From assembly GCF_014385085.1 (NCBI RefSeq), contig NZ_JACRTD010000002.1, positions 248,001 through 312,000 on the forward strand: a DNA stretch of 64,000 nt. The letters run 5' to 3'. This DNA comes from Youxingia wuxianensis. Its GTDB lineage: Bacteria; Bacillota; Clostridia; Oscillospirales; Ruminococcaceae. A program made the translations under genes and the position numbers. The notes under the pieces were generated by a model. The model saw nothing but the letters and a program-made list of their open reading frames with translations, was not told the origin of the DNA and did not search any database. Shown one piece after another: positions 62,015 to 64,000 of the stretch; the stretch's first letter is position 1; every line of letters begins with the position of its first letter.

Positions 62015-63256
62015 ATGATTAACATTGCTGTGTTGGGTTATGGAGTAGTAGGCTCCGGCGTAGTGGAAGTTTTTTATAAAAACCGGGAGAGCATCCAGAA
62101 AAAGGCCGGACAGGAAATGGAGATCAAATATATCTTAGATGTAAGAGACTTTCCTGACAGCCCATATAAAGATAAATTTGTAAAAGATTTTGATATTATC
62201 GCAAACGATGAAAGCGTAAAAGTGGTAGCTGAGGTGATCGGCGGCATTGAACCCTCATATACCTTTGTAAAAACCTGCCTGGAAAAGGGCAAAAGCGTAG
62301 TTACTTCCAATAAGGAGCTGGTGGCGTCCAAAGGCGCTGAACTGCTGGCAGTGGCGAAAGAGCATCACGTAAACTTCTTTTTTGAGGCCAGTGTAGGCGG
62401 CGGGATCCCCATTATCCGTCCTCTTCATATGTGCCTTGCCGCCAATGAGATTGTGGAGATTGAAGGAATTTTAAACGGTACCACCAACTTCATTCTAACC
62501 AAAATGATCCGGGAAAATATGTCTTTTGAAGCGGCGCTTAAGATGGCGCAGGAACTGGGATATGCGGAACGCAACCCGGCGGCGGATATCGAAGGGCATG
62601 ACGCCTGCCGCAAAATTTGTATTCTGGCGTCGCTGTCCTTTGGAAGCCATGTGTATCCGCAAGATGTGTATACCAAGGGAATTACTCAGATTACCCCGGA
62701 AGATGTGGCTTATGCGGAGAGCTGCGATAGTGTGATTAAATTGATCGGCCGAGCCAAAAAAATGGAGGATGGACGGATTTCCGCTATGGTATGCCCCATG
62801 TTTGTCAGCCATGAAAGTCAGCTTTCCACCGTAGACGATGTATTTAACGGAATTTTAGTGAAAGGCGACGCCACCGGCGACGTAGTATTTTACGGAAAGG
62901 GCGCAGGCAAGCTGCCTACTGCCTCCGCTGTGGTAGGGGATATTGTAGATTGTGCCAAAGCTACAGACACCAGTACCTCTCTTCATTGGGAACCTTCTGA
63001 GGGCAAAAATGTGGTGGATAAAAGCGAAAATGAAACCGCTATGTATCTGCGAGTGAAATCCGATGAGGTCAAGGTATTGGATGTAGCGAGAAAATTGCTG
63101 GGGGATATCCGAGTACTTTCCCGAGAAGGCCAGCCATCGGATGAATTTGCCTTTATTACCCCGATTGCCAAAGAAGCGGTGATTGACGCTGCGATTTCCA
63201 GGCTGGAAAGCATGGGAGCGGAGATTTTAGGCGAGGTTAGAATACTGGAATGTTAG
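62015..63256 (+). CDS. hom: Homoserine dehydrogenase
   Basis: This 413-residue enzyme reduces aspartate semialdehyde to homoserine on the way to threonine and methionine. The Rossmann motif is VLGYGVVGSGVV; catalytic-domain signatures are NGTTNFILTKM and EGHDACRKICILASL. The C-terminal 70 residues form an ACT domain that usually provides threonine feedback inhibition. ATG 62015 follows AAGGGA. Its stop overlaps the thrB start, indicating coupling. Confidence 0.97.
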   Translation: MINIAVLGYGVVGSGVVEVFYKNRESIQKKAGQEMEIKYILDVRDFPDSPYKDKFVKDFDIIANDESVKVVAEVIGGIEPSYTFVKTCLEKGKSVVTSNKELVASKGAELLAVAKEHHVNFFFEASVGGGIPIIRPLHMCLAANEIVEIEGILNGTTNFILTKMIRENMSFEAALKMAQELGYAERNPAADIEGHDACRKICILASLSFGSHVYPQDVYTKGITQITPEDVAYAESCDSVIKLIGRAKKMEDGRISAMVCPMFVSHESQLSTVDDVFNGILVKGDATGDVVFYGKGAGKLPTASAVVGDIVDCAKATDTSTSLHWEPSEGKNVVDKSENETAMYLRVKSDEVKVLDVARKLLGDIRVLSREGQPSDEFAFITPIAKEAVIDAAISRLESMGAEILGEVRILEC

Positions 63257-64000
63257 AAAACGCGGCGAAAAGGATAAAAATAAAAATTCCCGCAACCAGC
63301 GCCAATATTGGTCCGGGTTTCGATTCTATCGGCCTTGCGGTGAATTTATATAACTATGTGATTATGGAACCATGGGACGGAATTGATATCGCCGCTTTGG
63401 ACGGGATAAAAATACCAACGGATGAAACCAACCTAATTTATACTACGGCAAAACATTTGTATGAAATTTGCGGGGTAAAATTTACCGGCATGAAAATCCG
63501 ACAGGTCAATAACATTCCCTTTGCCAGAGGCCTGGGAAGCAGCTCCGCTTGTATTATCGGCGGACTGAAAGGGGCGAATACCCTGTTGGGGAATTTAGTG
63601 GAGGACGACCAGCTGATCAATATCGCCGCGTCTATTGAAGGTCATCCGGACAACTCTACTCCAGCGCTGACAGGCGGGCTGGTGACCTCAGTAATGGATC
63701 AGGGAAGAGTTTATTATGTGAAACAAGAGATCAAAAACGATCTTCATTTTGTAGCGATTATTCCGGATTTTGAACTGAAAACCTCTCGGGCGCGGGCTGT
63801 GCTTCCGGACATGATCCCAAGAAAACACGGGGTATTTAATCTTTCCCGCGCCGCGTTGATGTCAGTATCTTTGTACAGCGGAAATTACCAGAACTTACGG
63901 GTAGCGGCGGACGACCGGATACACCAGCCTTACCGGTTAGGACTGATTTCCCATGGCAAAGAAGTTATGGAGCACTGCTATCAATTGGGGGCGTACGCCG
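63250..64000 (+). CDS. thrB: Homoserine kinase (partial, runs off the window)
   Basis: The gene starts at ATG 63250, overlapping the end of hom by seven bases, and stays open to the edge (250 codons visible of about 300). It phosphorylates homoserine before threonine synthase. GHMP-kinase motifs are present: KIPATSANIGPGFDSIGLAV near the start and PFARGLGSSSACIIGG near 92-107 as the ATP-binding loop, then EGHPDNSTPALTGG. With the ACT gene and hom it forms a threonine-branch operon. Confidence 0.96.
   Translation, partial: MLENAAKRIKIKIPATSANIGPGFDSIGLAVNLYNYVIMEPWDGIDIAALDGIKIPTDETNLIYTTAKHLYEICGVKFTGMKIRQVNNIPFARGLGSSSACIIGGLKGANTLLGNLVEDDQLINIAASIEGHPDNSTPALTGGLVTSVMDQGRVYYVKQEIKNDLHFVAIIPDFELKTSRARAVLPDMIPRKHGVFNLSRAALMSVSLYSGNYQNLRVAADDRIHQPYRLGLISHGKEVMEHCYQLGAYA

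Overview
The window is a chromosomal segment of a low-to-mid GC, anaerobic, endospore-forming member of the Clostridia, most likely in the Oscillospirales/Ruminococcaceae neighbourhood. This rests on the sporulation genes (spoVS, spoIVB, spo0A, a gerABC operon, a ytvI homologue, a DUF421 gene), T-box leaders on aminoacyl-tRNA synthetase genes, SD sequences close to AGGAGG, frequent TTG/GTG starts and the family content. No rRNA, tRNA, CRISPR array, phage or insertion sequence is visible. The placement is inferred from gene content, not from a database comparison.

Layout. 1-1.8 kb: end of an unknown gene, then an amino-acid ABC transporter (lipoprotein and permease) with no ATPase beside it. 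1.9-3.3 kb: a small protein, then a 77-aa membrane protein divergent from a LexA/CI-type self-cleaving repressor with matched operators. 3.4-10.1 kb: pyrophosphatase, FeoB, RNase Y and T-box-controlled thrS. 10.5-16.4 kb: a LysM/G5/M23 cell-wall protein, murA, a WalJ-type hydrolase, rlmH and a PHP phosphatase, followed by a strong candidate for a free-standing small RNA (6S-like). 16.7-22 kb: Dabb protein, YifB, phosphohexomutase, rpmE, then a compact cloverleaf-shaped inverted-repeat element before a RluA-type pseudouridine synthase. 22.1-24.6 kb: a second, complete amino-acid ABC transporter. 24.7-30.3 kb: ymdB, spoVS, a family-5 solute-binding lipoprotein, yloU-fakA and bioY. 30.3-42 kb: T-box-alaS, HIT protein, asnS, a lipoprotein, an aminotransferase, purB and secDF. 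42-49 kb: a TIM-barrel protein, nrdR behind a perfect 28-bp inverted repeat, DUF421/DUF4363, gerABC and a possible structured RNA. 49-55.2 kb: spoIVB-spo0A, a DUF1540 mini-protein, an EEP hydrolase, aldo/keto reductase, Smr and DUF3810 proteins. 55.3-64 kb: guaB, a degenerate dehydrogenase, a broken pilin gene, an orphan fumarase beta subunit, a DivIVA-like protein, HAD, YtvI, and an ACT-hom-thrB operon that runs off the end.

Most of the window is well-known housekeeping DNA. The unusual signals are mostly between genes: (i) the gap-free four-way-junction element upstream of the RluA-type gene; (ii) the 28-bp perfect inverted repeat that buries the nrdR ribosome-binding site; (iii) the promoter-structure-terminator unit after the PHP gene; (iv) the mirror-image operator/promoter arrangement of the LexA-like switch; and (v) a Spo0A whose receiver domain lacks the conserved Lys and one acidic-pocket residue, with two exact 0A boxes one helical turn apart upstream of its gene.
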